Assembly: GCA_963695675.1 (NCBI GenBank)
Contig: CAVOGY010000007.1
Coordinates: 806,001-870,000 of the forward strand
Length of the DNA stretch: 64,000 nucleotides
Reading direction: 5' to 3'
DNA from: DASUPK01 sp963695675
GTDB lineage: Bacteria > Actinomycetota > Thermoleophilia > Solirubrobacterales > 70-9
The notes under the pieces were generated by a model. The model searched no databases and had not been told where the DNA came from. It saw nothing but the letters and a program-made list of their open reading frames with translations. Within the stretch, counting starts at the first letter, position 1. Each line of letters begins with the position of its first letter. Below, in pieces: positions 48,561-57,255 of this stretch. The translations under genes were made by a program, and so were the position numbers.

Positions 48561-49595
48561 ATGCCCACCAGCAACGGAACGCAGCCAGACACCAATGGGA
48601 TCGAGGTCAACGGCCTCGTCCGGGAGTTCAAGGGCGGAGTGCACGCCGTCGACGGGATCGACCTCGAGGTCCGGCCGGGCGAGATCTACGGCTTCCTCGG
48701 CCCGAACGGCGCCGGCAAATCGACCATGGTTCACATGCTCACCACCCTCCTCCCTCCCACCGCCGGGTCGGCGCGCGTCGCGGGTTACGACGTCGTCCAC
48801 GAGGGCCCGGCCGTCCGCGATGCGATCGGCGCGGCCCTCCAGGACGCCGCCCTGGACCCGAACCTGACGGCCCGCGACCACATGCGCCTCCAGGGCGCTC
48901 TCCATGGCATGTCGAAGGCCGACCGGACCAGGCGCGGCGACGAGCTGATCGAGCGGGTCGGCCTCTCGGACGCGGCCGACCGCAAGGTGCGCGAATACTC
49001 CGGCGGCATGAAGCGGCGTCTCGACCTCGCCCTCGCGCTCCTGCACGGACCGAGGGTCCTGTTCCTCGACGAGCCCACCACGGGCCTCGACATCCAGAGC
49101 CGCACCGCGCTCTGGGACGAGGTCGCCCATCTCTCCCGCGACGAGGGCATGACCCTTTTCCTCACCACCCAGTACCTGGAGGAGGCCGACCAGCTCGCCG
49201 ACCACCTCGGGATCATCGACCACGGCAAGATCGTCGCGGAGGGCACGCCGGACGAGCTCAAGGCCGAGGTCGGCCGTCCCACGGTGGAGGTCGTCCCCGC
49301 CGAGCACGCCGAGCGCCGGCGCGCCGAGGAGCTGCTCCGGCCCTTCGGCGAGCTGGTCCCCGGCACCCCAAAGGGCGCCGCCGTCAGGCTCGATGACGGC
49401 AGCGAGGAGCTCGCGAACATCATCCGGGCCTTCGATCAGGCCGGGGTGCGGGTCGCGAACCTCGAGCTCCACGAGGCGAGCCTCAACGACGTCTTCCTCA
49501 CCAAGACCGGGCGTTCGCTCGAGGGCGCGCAGCGCGAGGCCGCCCAGGAGGGCGAGACCGGAGAGCAGCCCGCCCTCGAGGGGGCGCCGGCGTGA
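48561..49595 (+). CDS. ABC exporter ATP-binding protein (DrrA-like)
   Basis: The 344 aa ATPase has Walker A GPNGAGKST, signature YSGGMKRRLDLA, Walker B VLFLDEPTTGLD and a DrrA-type C-terminal domain (ELHEASLNDVFLTKTGRSLEG). It powers export of a drug or lipid by the two following permeases. ATG 48561 lies after a strong purine-rich site, and the long upstream in-frame extension is antisense to marR and rejected. Confidence 0.95.
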   Translation: MPTSNGTQPDTNGIEVNGLVREFKGGVHAVDGIDLEVRPGEIYGFLGPNGAGKSTMVHMLTTLLPPTAGSARVAGYDVVHEGPAVRDAIGAALQDAALDPNLTARDHMRLQGALHGMSKADRTRRGDELIERVGLSDAADRKVREYSGGMKRRLDLALALLHGPRVLFLDEPTTGLDIQSRTALWDEVAHLSRDEGMTLFLTTQYLEEADQLADHLGIIDHGKIVAEGTPDELKAEVGRPTVEVVPAEHAERRRAEELLRPFGELVPGTPKGAAVRLDDGSEELANIIRAFDQAGVRVANLELHEASLNDVFLTKTGRSLEGAQREAAQEGETGEQPALEGAPA

Positions 49596-50377
49596 ACGGC
49601 CGACCCTCGCTCTGGGTCCAGATTCCGGAGCTGGCCCGCCGTTCCGTGATGCGGACGGTGCGCCAGCCCGCGGCGATCATCCCCGCCACCACGTTCCCGC
49701 TGATTCTGCTGGCGATCAATGGAGTGGGGCTCAAGTCGGCGACCTCGCTCCCCGGCTTTCCGACCGACTCCTACGTGACCTTCGCGCTCGCCTTCGCCTT
49801 CATCCAGGCGGGCGTCTTCGCGGTGATCGGCACCGGTCAGAACCTCGCCGAGGACAACCAGGACGGTTTCTTCAACCGGCTGCAGTTGACCCCGATCCAC
49901 CCCGCGGCCCTGGTCGCCGGCCAGCTCGCGGGGACGCTGACGCTAGGGCTCTTCCAGGCCGCGACCTACATCTCGGTGGGACTGCTCGCCGGCGCGCAGA
50001 TCGAGGCCGGCGTCGGGGGCGCGATCGTGTTGGTCTTGCTGGCGATCGCGATCACGCTCGCCTTCGGCTCAGTCGGGCTCGCCGTAGGGATGCGGAGCAG
50101 CACCCCGGAGTCGGTCCAGAGCCTCTTCCCGCTGATCTTCGTCTTCCTCTTCCTGAGCTCGATGAGCCTGCCCCGCGACCTGATCCAGACCGACTGGTTC
50201 CGGACGGTCGCCACCTACAACCCGGTCAGCTACATGATCGAGGGGCTGCGCAGCCTCTTGATCACCGGCTGGGACGGGGAGGCGCTGGCGCTGGGCTTCG
50301 GCTGCGCGCTCGGCATCCTCGCGATCGGGCTGACCTTCGCCTCGCTCGGTCTCAAGGAGAGGATGGCCCGGACATGA
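49592..50377 (+). CDS. ABC-2 type exporter permease (DrrB-like)
   Basis: The 261 aa permease has six helices in the ABC-2 pattern: FPLILLAINGVG, then FALAFAFIQAGVFAVIGTGQNLAEDNQDGFFNRLQLTPIHP, a conserved coupling segment, and the closing FNPVSY-like ATYNPVSYMIEGLRSLL. GTG start overlapping the ATPase stop by 4 bp. Confidence 0.93.
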   Translation: MNGRPSLWVQIPELARRSVMRTVRQPAAIIPATTFPLILLAINGVGLKSATSLPGFPTDSYVTFALAFAFIQAGVFAVIGTGQNLAEDNQDGFFNRLQLTPIHPAALVAGQLAGTLTLGLFQAATYISVGLLAGAQIEAGVGGAIVLVLLAIAITLAFGSVGLAVGMRSSTPESVQSLFPLIFVFLFLSSMSLPRDLIQTDWFRTVATYNPVSYMIEGLRSLLITGWDGEALALGFGCALGILAIGLTFASLGLKERMART

Positions 50378-51144
50378 GGCGCTACCTCTCGGTCGCCGGC
50401 GGACTGGCCTGGCGCCTGCTGCACACCCTGGTGTCGAACCCGCTGCTCTTCCTGCCGCCGATGCTGATGCCGATCTTCTTCTTCACCGCCTTCGCGGGCG
50501 GGCTCTCGGCGGTCAGCAACGTGCCGGGCTTCGACTACGGCCCCGGCTACACCTCCTTCATCTTCGCCTTCGTCCTCTGCCAATCGGCGGCCTTCGGCGG
50601 TGTGTTCAGCGGCTTCTCGATCGCCGCTGATTTCCAGTTCGGATTCGGTCGCCGGCTGATGCTGGCGACGCCCCACCGCACGGCGCTGATCCTCGGTTAC
50701 GGGGTGGTTGCCGTGATTCGCGCCGCGGTGACCCTGACGGCCGTGACCCTGATCGGGCTGGCGGTGGGCATGGAGATCGACGGCGGCGGGCTCGACCTGT
50801 TCGGCATGTACGGACTGGCCGCGATCATCAACGTCGCCGGTCTGCTCTTCGCCGCCGGGGTCGCGCTCCGCTTCCGCAGCCTGCAGGCGACCCCGCTGAT
50901 GCAGGTGCCGGTCTTCCTCTTCCTCTTCCTGGCGCCCGTCTACGTGCCGCGAGAGCTGCTCGGCGGCTGGGTCCATGCCGTCGCCCCGTTCAATCCCGCG
51001 ACCCACGTGATGGAGACAGCGCGTGAACTGATCGCCGGCACCGGCAGCGAATACCTGGCGACGCTCGGAATCGTGGCCGCGCTGCTCGCCGCCGTCTTCG
51101 TCTTCGCGATCACCGGGTTGCGGCGGGCCGAGGTCGCGGGCTAG
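50374..51144 (+). CDS. ABC-2 type exporter permease (DrrC-like)
   Basis: The 256 aa second permease has the same layout as its neighbour: PPMLMPIFFFTAFAGGL, FGFGRRLMLATPHRTALILGY, and VAPFNPATHVMETARELI at the end. ATG 50374 overlaps the previous stop by 4 bp. With the ATPase it forms a three-gene exporter resembling daunorubicin-type DrrABC. The substrate is unknown. Confidence 0.93.
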   Translation: MRRYLSVAGGLAWRLLHTLVSNPLLFLPPMLMPIFFFTAFAGGLSAVSNVPGFDYGPGYTSFIFAFVLCQSAAFGGVFSGFSIAADFQFGFGRRLMLATPHRTALILGYGVVAVIRAAVTLTAVTLIGLAVGMEIDGGGLDLFGMYGLAAIINVAGLLFAAGVALRFRSLQATPLMQVPVFLFLFLAPVYVPRELLGGWVHAVAPFNPATHVMETARELIAGTGSEYLATLGIVAALLAAVFVFAITGLRRAEVAG

Positions 51145-51535
51145 GTCCGCTCGGCGATCCGCCGGTCCGCGCGGCGCTTTGCCCCCTCGGTGACCAGCCT
51201 GCCCCAGAGGCTGCGGTGCCCCGCCACCCAGCGGTAGGCGCGCTCCGTCGCCCGCGGCGCGCGTAGCGACGAGGGCGGCGAGCGACGATCCGCCGGGCAG
51301 CAATCCCAACAGCGGGGCGAAGCCGGCGCCGGCGGAATGGAGCCTGCCCTCGGCATCCACCAGGTGCCACGAGGCCATCCGCTCCTTCTGGCGGCATCGC
51401 GGCGAGCAGCCGCTCGGCCTCCGGCGATTGAAGGCTGACGGGCCTCAGCGCCCCGCGCCGATCCCAGGCCAGCAGCTTGCCGAGCGACCAGCGGCAGAAG
51501 CCGCAATCGGCGTCGTAGAGGAGGGTGGCGGGCAT
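51141..51535 (-). pseudogene. DCC1-like thiol-disulfide oxidoreductase (DUF393), two +1 frameshifts
   Basis: Begins MPATLLYDADCGFCRWSLGKLLAW with the DxxCxxC motif of DUF393. The frame then shifts at about 51382 (next part MASWHLVDAEGRLHSAGAGFAPLLGLLPGG) and again at about 51255 (next part RATERAYRWVAGHRSLWGRL). All three parts belong to one family, and each shift is one extra base. The stop overlaps the convergent permease stop. Confidence 0.75.
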
Positions 51536-51612
51536 GTGGGGATCCTGGCGTACGCGTATCCCGGCGGGGCTTTTGAGCGCTTACTAATCAGAAGGACGAT
51601 TTTCCGGGGCGC

Positions 51613-52143
51613 ATGGAACGGACAGCGGGACAGCATGCTCAAGCGACGGTCTTTGCCGCGCAGGGACCGTGGCGCCACCGTCTGGTGCGCGCCGCGACCG
51701 CGGCGCTCCTCGCCCTGCTCGCCGCCTGGCTGATCGCGCTTGCCCTCGGGGTGATGGGAGGGTTCGGTTCGCTGCCGGGTCTCCCCGACTCCAATCCGAG
51801 CTCGAACGCCGCGAACTCGCAGGCGCCGGAATCACCCGCCGAGCATTCGAAGGCCACACCAATCGCGCAATCGCGGGACGGCGCGCCGCCGGCGCGTGAC
51901 GCGGACCTAGCGCCGGCAAGCGGCGACTCGAACCGGACGCCATCTGAACCGTCGCGCACCACCGTCCCGAACACCACCGCGTCGAAGCCGGCCCAGTCGC
52001 CGAGCGGCACGGTGACGACGGCGCCCACCGTTAACGGGCAGGGGACAACCAGCTCCACCGGGACCACCAGGTACACCGGGAAGCCGGTGGGCTCGCCAGG
52101 AAACGGCGCGGGCGGCAGCGGCGCTCCGGGTCAGCTCCGCTAG
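51613..52143 (+). CDS. single-pass Ser/Thr/Pro-rich envelope protein
   Basis: The 176 aa product has 25 cytoplasmic residues, one helix (AATAALLALLAAWLIALALGVMG), and about 125 extracytoplasmic residues dominated by Ser, Thr, Pro, Gly and Ala. No recognisable domain. It lies 12 bp before the deacetylase-glycosyltransferase gene on the same strand, so it may be co-expressed with it and act in the cell wall. Confidence 0.6.
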   Translation: MERTAGQHAQATVFAAQGPWRHRLVRAATAALLALLAAWLIALALGVMGGFGSLPGLPDSNPSSNAANSQAPESPAEHSKATPIAQSRDGAPPARDADLAPASGDSNRTPSEPSRTTVPNTTASKPAQSPSGTVTTAPTVNGQGTTSSTGTTRYTGKPVGSPGNGAGGSGAPGQLR

Positions 52144-52155
52144 CGGGCGGCGGCG

Positions 52156-54330
52156 ATGACAGTCGAGCGCGCCCGACTCCGCCGGCCCCGGAGCGAGAGC
52201 GGGCGCCGGCTCGCCCGCAAGATCGAGCGGCCGCCAGCGCACTGGGCCCTGCTCGGACTGTTCGTCGGCACGCTGATCCTGCTGCTTCTCGCCGAGGGGC
52301 TCACGGTGCACACCACCGGCGCCAGCGGAACGCCCCCACCCCTGTCGGCCAACCGCACCCGGGCGCTCGAGACGAACAAGGCTCTCTACGTCGCCGGGCC
52401 GAACGGCAAGCTCGTGCCGCGCGAGATCCCCGTCGGCCGCCGCATCGCCCTCACCTTCGACGACGGACCAGACCCGCGCTGGACGCCGAAGATCGCCGAC
52501 ACCCTCAGCCGTCTCCACGTCCCGGCAACTTTCTTTGAGATCGGAGAGCACGTGGTCGAGCATCCCGGCGTCGTCGCCGACCTCCATCGCGACGGCTTCG
52601 ACCTCGGTAACCACACCTTCAGCCACGCCGACCTCGCCAGCGCCGGCGACCTTCGGGACCTCCAGATCTCGCTGACCGAAAGCGCGATCTCGGGGGCGGC
52701 CGGGGTCCGGCCGCGCTTCGTCCGGCCGCCCTACTCCGCCACCCCCAATGCGGTCGACCCCGATCAGGCGCGTGCCTACGCCGAGATCGCCCGACACGGC
52801 TACGTGATCGCCCTCGCGAACTACGACGCGGAGGACTGGCGGCGGCCGGGCGTTGACGAGATCGTCCGCAACGCCACCCCGCCGGGCAAGCGCGGCGGCG
52901 TGATCCTGATGCACGACGGGGGTGGAGACCGCTCGGAGACGATCGCGGCGCTCGAGCGGCTGGTCCCCGAGCTCCGCGCCCGGGGGTTCAAGTTCGTCGG
53001 GCTCAACACCCTGCTCGGCGCCAGCGCCAGCCAGACCGATCCGCCCGCCACCAGCGGCCAGCGGATCCGCGGCGAGATGCTGATCGCCTCGCTGACGGTC
53101 GCCCGCCTGCTCACCGACGTGCTCACCGCGCTACTGATCCCGATCGCGATCCTGGCGATCTTGCGGGCGGTGGCGGTCGTCGGCCTGGCTCGCCGGCACT
53201 CGGCGCGGCTGCGCAGGCAGCCCCGCCCCGAGGGATTCAAGCCGCCGGTCTCGATCGTGGTCCCCGCCTACAACGAGGCCACCGGCATCGAGCAGGCGGT
53301 CCGCTCACTGGCCTCTTCCGACTACCCGGAGTTCGAGGTCGTGGTCGTGGATGACGGCTCGACCGATGGCACCGGCGATCTGGTCGACTCCCTCGGCCTA
53401 CCGGGTGTGCGGGTGATCCACGAGCCGAACCGAGGCAAGGCCGAGGCGCTCAACACCGCGGTCGCCGCCGCCAGCCACGAGCTGATCGCGGCGGTGGACG
53501 GCGACACGGTCTTCGAGCCGGGCACCCTCGCGGCGCTGGTTCGCCCCTTCGCCGACCCGGGCGTCGGCGCCGTCGCCGGCAACACCAAGGTGGGCAACCG
53601 GCGCAGCCTGCTCGGACTCTGGCAGCACCTCGACTACGTCACCGGCTTCAACCTCGACCGCCGCCTCTACGACGTGCTCGGCTGCATGCCGACCGTGCCG
53701 GGGGCGGTCGGTGCCTTTCGGAAGAGCGCCCTGCTCGAGTTCGGGGGCTTCTCCAGCGACACCCTCGCCGAGGACACCGACGTCACCATCGCCCTCGGCC
53801 GCCGCGGCTGGAAGGTGGTCTACGCGGAGGACGCCAGGGCGTTCACGGAGACCCCTGGCTCGCTGGGCGGCCTCTGGCGGCAGCGCTACCGCTGGTCCTT
53901 CGGCACGATGCAATCCGTCTGGAAGCACAGGCGGGCGCTCCTACGCCGCCGCGAGGGGCCGATCGGCAGGATCGGGCTGCCCTACCTGATCCTCTTCCAG
54001 ATCGCCCTCCCCTTGCTGGCGCCGCTGATCGACATCTTCGCCCTCTACGGGATCCTCTTCCTCGATCCGGCCCCGGTGCTCGCCTACTGGGTCGGGTTCA
54101 ACCTGCTCGTCATCGCCCAGGGCGCGTACGCCTTCCACCTGGACCGGGAGCGGCCCTGGCCCCTGGTCGCGCTGCCCCTGCAGACGTTCGTCTACAGGCA
54201 GCTGATGTACCTGGTCGTGCTGCAGTCGGTCGCCAGCGCCATGCAGGGGCTGAGGCTGCGCTGGCAGCACGTCGAGCGCAGCGGCGACGTCGAGGTCGCC
54301 ACCCCGCCGAGACCGGCGGCGCGCGGGTGA
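52156..54330 (+). CDS. bifunctional polysaccharide deacetylase/family 2 glycosyltransferase
   Basis: The 724 aa fusion has one N-terminal helix (residues about 30-50), then a NodB deacetylase domain with IALTFDDGPDPRWTP (about 95-109) and LGNHTFSHADL. After another helix comes a GT2 domain with SIVVPAYNEATGIEQAV, DDGSTDGT, the metal DGD (AAVDGDT), acid AEDTDVTIALGRRGW and QRYRW. Several C-terminal helices follow. This order matches synthases of extracellular N-acetylglucosamine polymers (PgaC/NodC type) joined to a deacetylase. It probably makes and partly deacetylates a surface polysaccharide. Confidence 0.92.
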   Translation: MTVERARLRRPRSESGRRLARKIERPPAHWALLGLFVGTLILLLLAEGLTVHTTGASGTPPPLSANRTRALETNKALYVAGPNGKLVPREIPVGRRIALTFDDGPDPRWTPKIADTLSRLHVPATFFEIGEHVVEHPGVVADLHRDGFDLGNHTFSHADLASAGDLRDLQISLTESAISGAAGVRPRFVRPPYSATPNAVDPDQARAYAEIARHGYVIALANYDAEDWRRPGVDEIVRNATPPGKRGGVILMHDGGGDRSETIAALERLVPELRARGFKFVGLNTLLGASASQTDPPATSGQRIRGEMLIASLTVARLLTDVLTALLIPIAILAILRAVAVVGLARRHSARLRRQPRPEGFKPPVSIVVPAYNEATGIEQAVRSLASSDYPEFEVVVVDDGSTDGTGDLVDSLGLPGVRVIHEPNRGKAEALNTAVAAASHELIAAVDGDTVFEPGTLAALVRPFADPGVGAVAGNTKVGNRRSLLGLWQHLDYVTGFNLDRRLYDVLGCMPTVPGAVGAFRKSALLEFGGFSSDTLAEDTDVTIALGRRGWKVVYAEDARAFTETPGSLGGLWRQRYRWSFGTMQSVWKHRRALLRRREGPIGRIGLPYLILFQIALPLLAPLIDIFALYGILFLDPAPVLAYWVGFNLLVIAQGAYAFHLDRERPWPLVALPLQTFVYRQLMYLVVLQSVASAMQGLRLRWQHVERSGDVEVATPPRPAARG

Positions 54331-54332
54331 AC

Positions 54333-54338
54333 TAGTCT
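54333..54338 (+). promoter_or_regulatory. -10-like box TAGTCT for the catalase-like gene
   Basis: TAGTCT ends 7 nt before GTG 54346. Confidence 0.4.
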
Positions 54339-54345
54339 CCGAGCC

Positions 54346-55282
54346 GTGGAGACAGCAACGCTGTGGGAGGAGATCGTCGACGCGCTGGGCGCGGTCAACG
54401 GCGGTCCCCACCCCGGCTACCGGGCCGTCCACGCCAAGGGGACGATCTGCACGGGAACCTTCACGGCGACCCCCGAGGCGAAGGGGCTGTCGCGGGCGGA
54501 ACATCTGCAAGGGGACCCGGTCGAGGCCACGATCCGCTTCTCGAACGCGAGCGGCCACCCCCGAACCCCGGATGCCGATCCACTCGCCGGCCGCGGAATG
54601 GCGGTCAAGTTCCACCTGCCCGACGGCGAGGCCACCGACATCGTCTCGGTGCCGCTCGTCGTCTTCCTTGCCCGCACGCCCGAAGACTTCCTGGAGCTGA
54701 CCCGCGCCCGGATCCCGGACCCGGAGACCGGTCAGCCCGACCCCGAGAAGCTGGGCGCCTACCTCGGCCGCGCACCCCGAGACCGGGGTCGCGCTCCAGA
54801 AGGGACTGCCGAAGCTCGCCCCGACCACCAGCTTCGCCACCTCCGACTACCGCGCCCTGCACGCCTTCTGCCTGGTCGACGCCGACGGCGGCAGGCACTG
54901 GGGCCGCTACAGCTGGGAGCCGGAGGCGGGCACCGAGTACCTGAGCGAGGAGCAGCGCGGCTCGGCCGACCGCGACTACCTGCAGAAGGAGATCCGGGAT
55001 CGGCTGGCCGAGGGGATCGCCGACTTCACGCTGGAGTTCACGCTCGCCAACGACGGTGACTCGCTGGACGACCCGACCGTCGAGTGGGAGGGCGAGCACG
55101 ACGTCGTCGAGCTGGGCGAGCTCGAGGTGCTCCAGGTGGTCGAGGACGCAGAGACGCCGGGTAACCCGATCGTCTTCGACCCGATGCGGCTCACCGACGG
55201 GATCGAGCCCTCGGACGACAAGATCCTGGCCGCTCGGCCCATGGCCTACTCGGTGTCGATCGAGCGCCGGACGGCCAGCTAG
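54346..55282 (+). pseudogene. SrpA-like catalase-family peroxidase, one +1 frameshift
   Basis: N-terminal part: VHAKGTICTGTFTATPEAKG, IRFSNASGHPRTPDADPLAGRGMAVKF and DIVSVPLVVFLARTPEDFLE, typical of the small haem catalases. One extra base at about 54767 shifts the frame, after which AHPETGVALQKGLPKLAP, RYSWEPEAGTEYLS and the haem-ligand region DDKILAARPMAYSVSIERR are in the other frame. Joined length is about 311 aa, normal for the family. Convergent overlap with the reductase gene. Confidence 0.82.
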
Positions 55283-55746
55283 TTGCCGTAGTCCTCGAAG
55301 TCGAGCACGAACGCCGGGTGGTCCGGCGCGATCCGACGCAGCTCCTCGTCGGGCGCGTCCGCGTCGATCCCGAGAAAGCCCTTCACCTCCCAGGCCCACT
55401 TGTCCATGTAGAGCCTGAGCAGGGGGAGCTTCTCGGAGTCCGGGACCTCGGTGGCGCGGAAGCGGCGCACCTTGCGCCCGCTGCGGAGCTCCCCCTCGCC
55501 TCCGGCGGCGCGCAGGTTTCGGACCCACTGGGTCATGCCGCGCGGCGAGAGGAGATAGGTGCGCCCGTCGAGCTCGAAAGGGTTCACCGGGTTGGTCCGC
55601 AACTCGCCGCTCTTCCGGCCCCGCACGGCGAGCGTCTGGGAGCCCTGTACGCCGATCCCCAGCCGGTGAAGCCCCTTGACGAGCGGGTTGACGACGTGCG
55701 CCGTGAACCAGTCGGGCTTCTTGTAGACGACCTCGGCCACCGTCAT
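55279..55746 (-). CDS. deazaflavin (F420)-dependent nitroreductase-family protein
   Basis: The 155 aa product has VVNPLVKGLHRLGIGVQGSQTLAVRGRKSGELR and RTYLLSPRGMTQWVRNLRAAGG, the split-barrel signature of the DDN/F420H2-dependent quinone reductase family. It probably uses F420H2 to reduce quinones. ATG 55746 (MTVAEVVYKK) is chosen; the longer frame upstream is not family-like. Confidence 0.88.
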   Translation of the reverse strand: MTVAEVVYKKPDWFTAHVVNPLVKGLHRLGIGVQGSQTLAVRGRKSGELRTNPVNPFELDGRTYLLSPRGMTQWVRNLRAAGGEGELRSGRKVRRFRATEVPDSEKLPLLRLYMDKWAWEVKGFLGIDADAPDEELRRIAPDHPAFVLDFEDYGN

Positions 55747-55855
55747 GCACCGTAGCGCCGGGCGGGATGACTGGGGCCGGTGGCGTTTCGGCGCTTGCGG
55801 TCGGGGTACTTCTCGGCTAGCAACCGGAAGAAACGTCGGGAGGAGACTCAGGAAG

Positions 55856-56110
55856 ATGTCAACCGTCGCAATCATCATCATCGCCGTGGTCGTGATCGCC
55901 GTGCTGTTCTTCGTGGTGCGCGCGGCCGGCCAGCGCCGCCGAATCGCACGCGAGCGCGAACGCGAAAGGCGGCGGGCCGAGGCCGAGGGCCACGCGTCGA
56001 TGGCGGAGAGCCATCGTGAGAAGGCCGGCGAGCTGCACCAGGCCGCCGAGAAGGAGGAGGACCGAGCCGGACGGCACGAGGAGCGGGCCGAAGAGGTACG
56101 GCCGGACTGA
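55856..56110 (+). CDS. small membrane protein with charged coiled coil
   Basis: The 84 aa product has one N-terminal helix (VAIIIIAVVVIAVLFFVV) and a long Arg/Glu/His-rich helix (RRRIARERERERRRAEAEGH..). No known domain. Start ATG 55856 is preceded by the purine-rich GGGAGGAGAC. A second small membrane gene follows after 2 bp. Confidence 0.65.
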   Translation: MSTVAIIIIAVVVIAVLFFVVRAAGQRRRIARERERERRRAEAEGHASMAESHREKAGELHQAAEKEEDRAGRHEERAEEVRPD

Positions 56111-56112
56111 GC

Positions 56113-56292
56113 ATGTACCGGCGCGGAGGGCCGGGGCTCCTCACCTTCATCTATCTGACGATCGGCGTCTTCGCGGCTGCCGACCACAACTACATCCATC
56201 ACGGAACGGTGGGGCAGGTCATCTCGGCGTTGCTCGCCATCCTGCTCTGGCCGCTGATCCTTCTCTTCGACGTCAACCTTCACATTCACTGA
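56113..56292 (+). CDS. hypothetical 59-aa membrane protein
   Basis: Two helices (LLTFIYLTIGVFAAADHNYI and VISALLAILLWPLILLFDVN) flank a His-containing loop (HNYIHHGTVG). The reading frame is complete and starts 2 bp after the previous gene. Similar tiny proteins are common in actinobacteria, function unknown. Confidence 0.65.
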   Translation: MYRRGGPGLLTFIYLTIGVFAAADHNYIHHGTVGQVISALLAILLWPLILLFDVNLHIH

Positions 56293-56299
56293 CCTCGGA

Positions 56300-56305
56300 T
56301 AGGTT
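56300..56305 (+). promoter_or_regulatory. -10-like box TAGGTT for the SRPBCC gene
   Basis: TAGGTT ends 6 nt before GTG 56312. Confidence 0.4.
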
Positions 56306-56311
56306 CCGCCG

Positions 56312-56806
56312 GTGAGCGACGGCGAGACCGTGATCAGCTGGCCCGAGGAGCATCGCCCCGAGGTCTCGGCCTTCCACGCCGTCAACGAGCTGCAGATGCC
56401 CGCTGAGCCCGAGGCGATCTGGGCGTGGCTCTCCCGGCCGGATCTCTGGTCGCGCTACTACTCGAATGCCCGGCTGGTCAGGCACCTGGGCGGGCCGTGG
56501 CCGAAGATCGAGCTCGGCAGCCGATTCCGCTGGTTCAGCTTCGGCGCCTTCGTCACCTCGGAGGTCGTCGAGTACGAGGCAGCTCAGAGAATCGCCTGGG
56601 ACGCCAAGGTGCTGGGCGGCCGCGGCTACCACGGCTGGCTGCTGAGGCCGGAGGCGGGAGGGACCTTCGTCCGCACCGAGGAGACGCAGAAGGGGCCCGG
56701 GATCCAGATCGTCAAGCCCGTGCTGCGGCCGATGATGGTGCGGCTCCACCAGCGCTGGCTCGAGGGGCTCGCGAAGGTCTCCGCCGAGGGGCCGCCCGCC
56801 CCGTGA
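56312..56806 (+). CDS. SRPBCC (START/polyketide cyclase-like) protein
   Basis: The 164 aa product has the Bet v 1-like pattern: FHAVNELQMPAEPEAIWAWLSRPDLWSRYYSNA near the start, a strand series ending ETQKGPGIQIVKPVLRPMMV and a C-terminal helix RLHQRWLEGLAKV. It probably binds a hydrophobic ligand; the role is unknown. Confidence 0.8.
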   Translation: MSDGETVISWPEEHRPEVSAFHAVNELQMPAEPEAIWAWLSRPDLWSRYYSNARLVRHLGGPWPKIELGSRFRWFSFGAFVTSEVVEYEAAQRIAWDAKVLGGRGYHGWLLRPEAGGTFVRTEETQKGPGIQIVKPVLRPMMVRLHQRWLEGLAKVSAEGPPAP

Positions 56807-56872
56807 GCGGGATACCTGAGAGCGTGGGATGCTTCCCCTCGTCCTCTCCGACCCCGAGCGCGGCTGATTGGG

Positions 56873-57208
56873 ATGCTCAATTTCGACCTGCAGACCGAGA
56901 CCGAAGGGCGCAGTGCGCTGGTCAGGATCCGGGGTGACCTCGATCTTCAGGTCGTCGACCAGGTGACCGAAGCGCTCAGCAGCATCGAGTCCGAGGGGCC
57001 CGAGCTCCTGGTGATTGACCTCAGCGGCCTGAGCTTCATGGACTCGACCGGCATGGGGGTGATCGCTGCGGCCCACATACGCGCCATGGAGGGGGGCCGG
57101 CGATTTGTCATCGTCAATCCTCCGGCACTGGTGAGACAGGCGTTCGACCGCACCGGGTTCAGCGAGGTCGTCACAACGACCGATGACCTCGCCAGCGTCT
57201 ATCCCTAG
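56873..57208 (+). CDS. STAS-domain anti-sigma factor antagonist
   Basis: The 111 aa STAS protein has the phosphorylatable motif LSFMDSTGMGVIAAAH (serine at about residue 61), as in SpoIIAA/RsbV. Unphosphorylated it would bind an anti-sigma kinase and release a stress sigma factor; no partner gene is in the window. Confidence 0.92.
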   Translation: MLNFDLQTETEGRSALVRIRGDLDLQVVDQVTEALSSIESEGPELLVIDLSGLSFMDSTGMGVIAAAHIRAMEGGRRFVIVNPPALVRQAFDRTGFSEVVTTTDDLASVYP

Positions 57209-57242
57209 CGGGGCACCGGCCGTAGGGCAGGCCCATCGTCTC

Positions 57243-57248
57243 TAGATT
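57243..57248 (+). promoter_or_regulatory. -10-like box TAGATT for the M32 gene
   Basis: TCTAGATT ends 7 nt before GTG 57256. Confidence 0.45.
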
Positions 57249-57255
57249 CCCGGGA

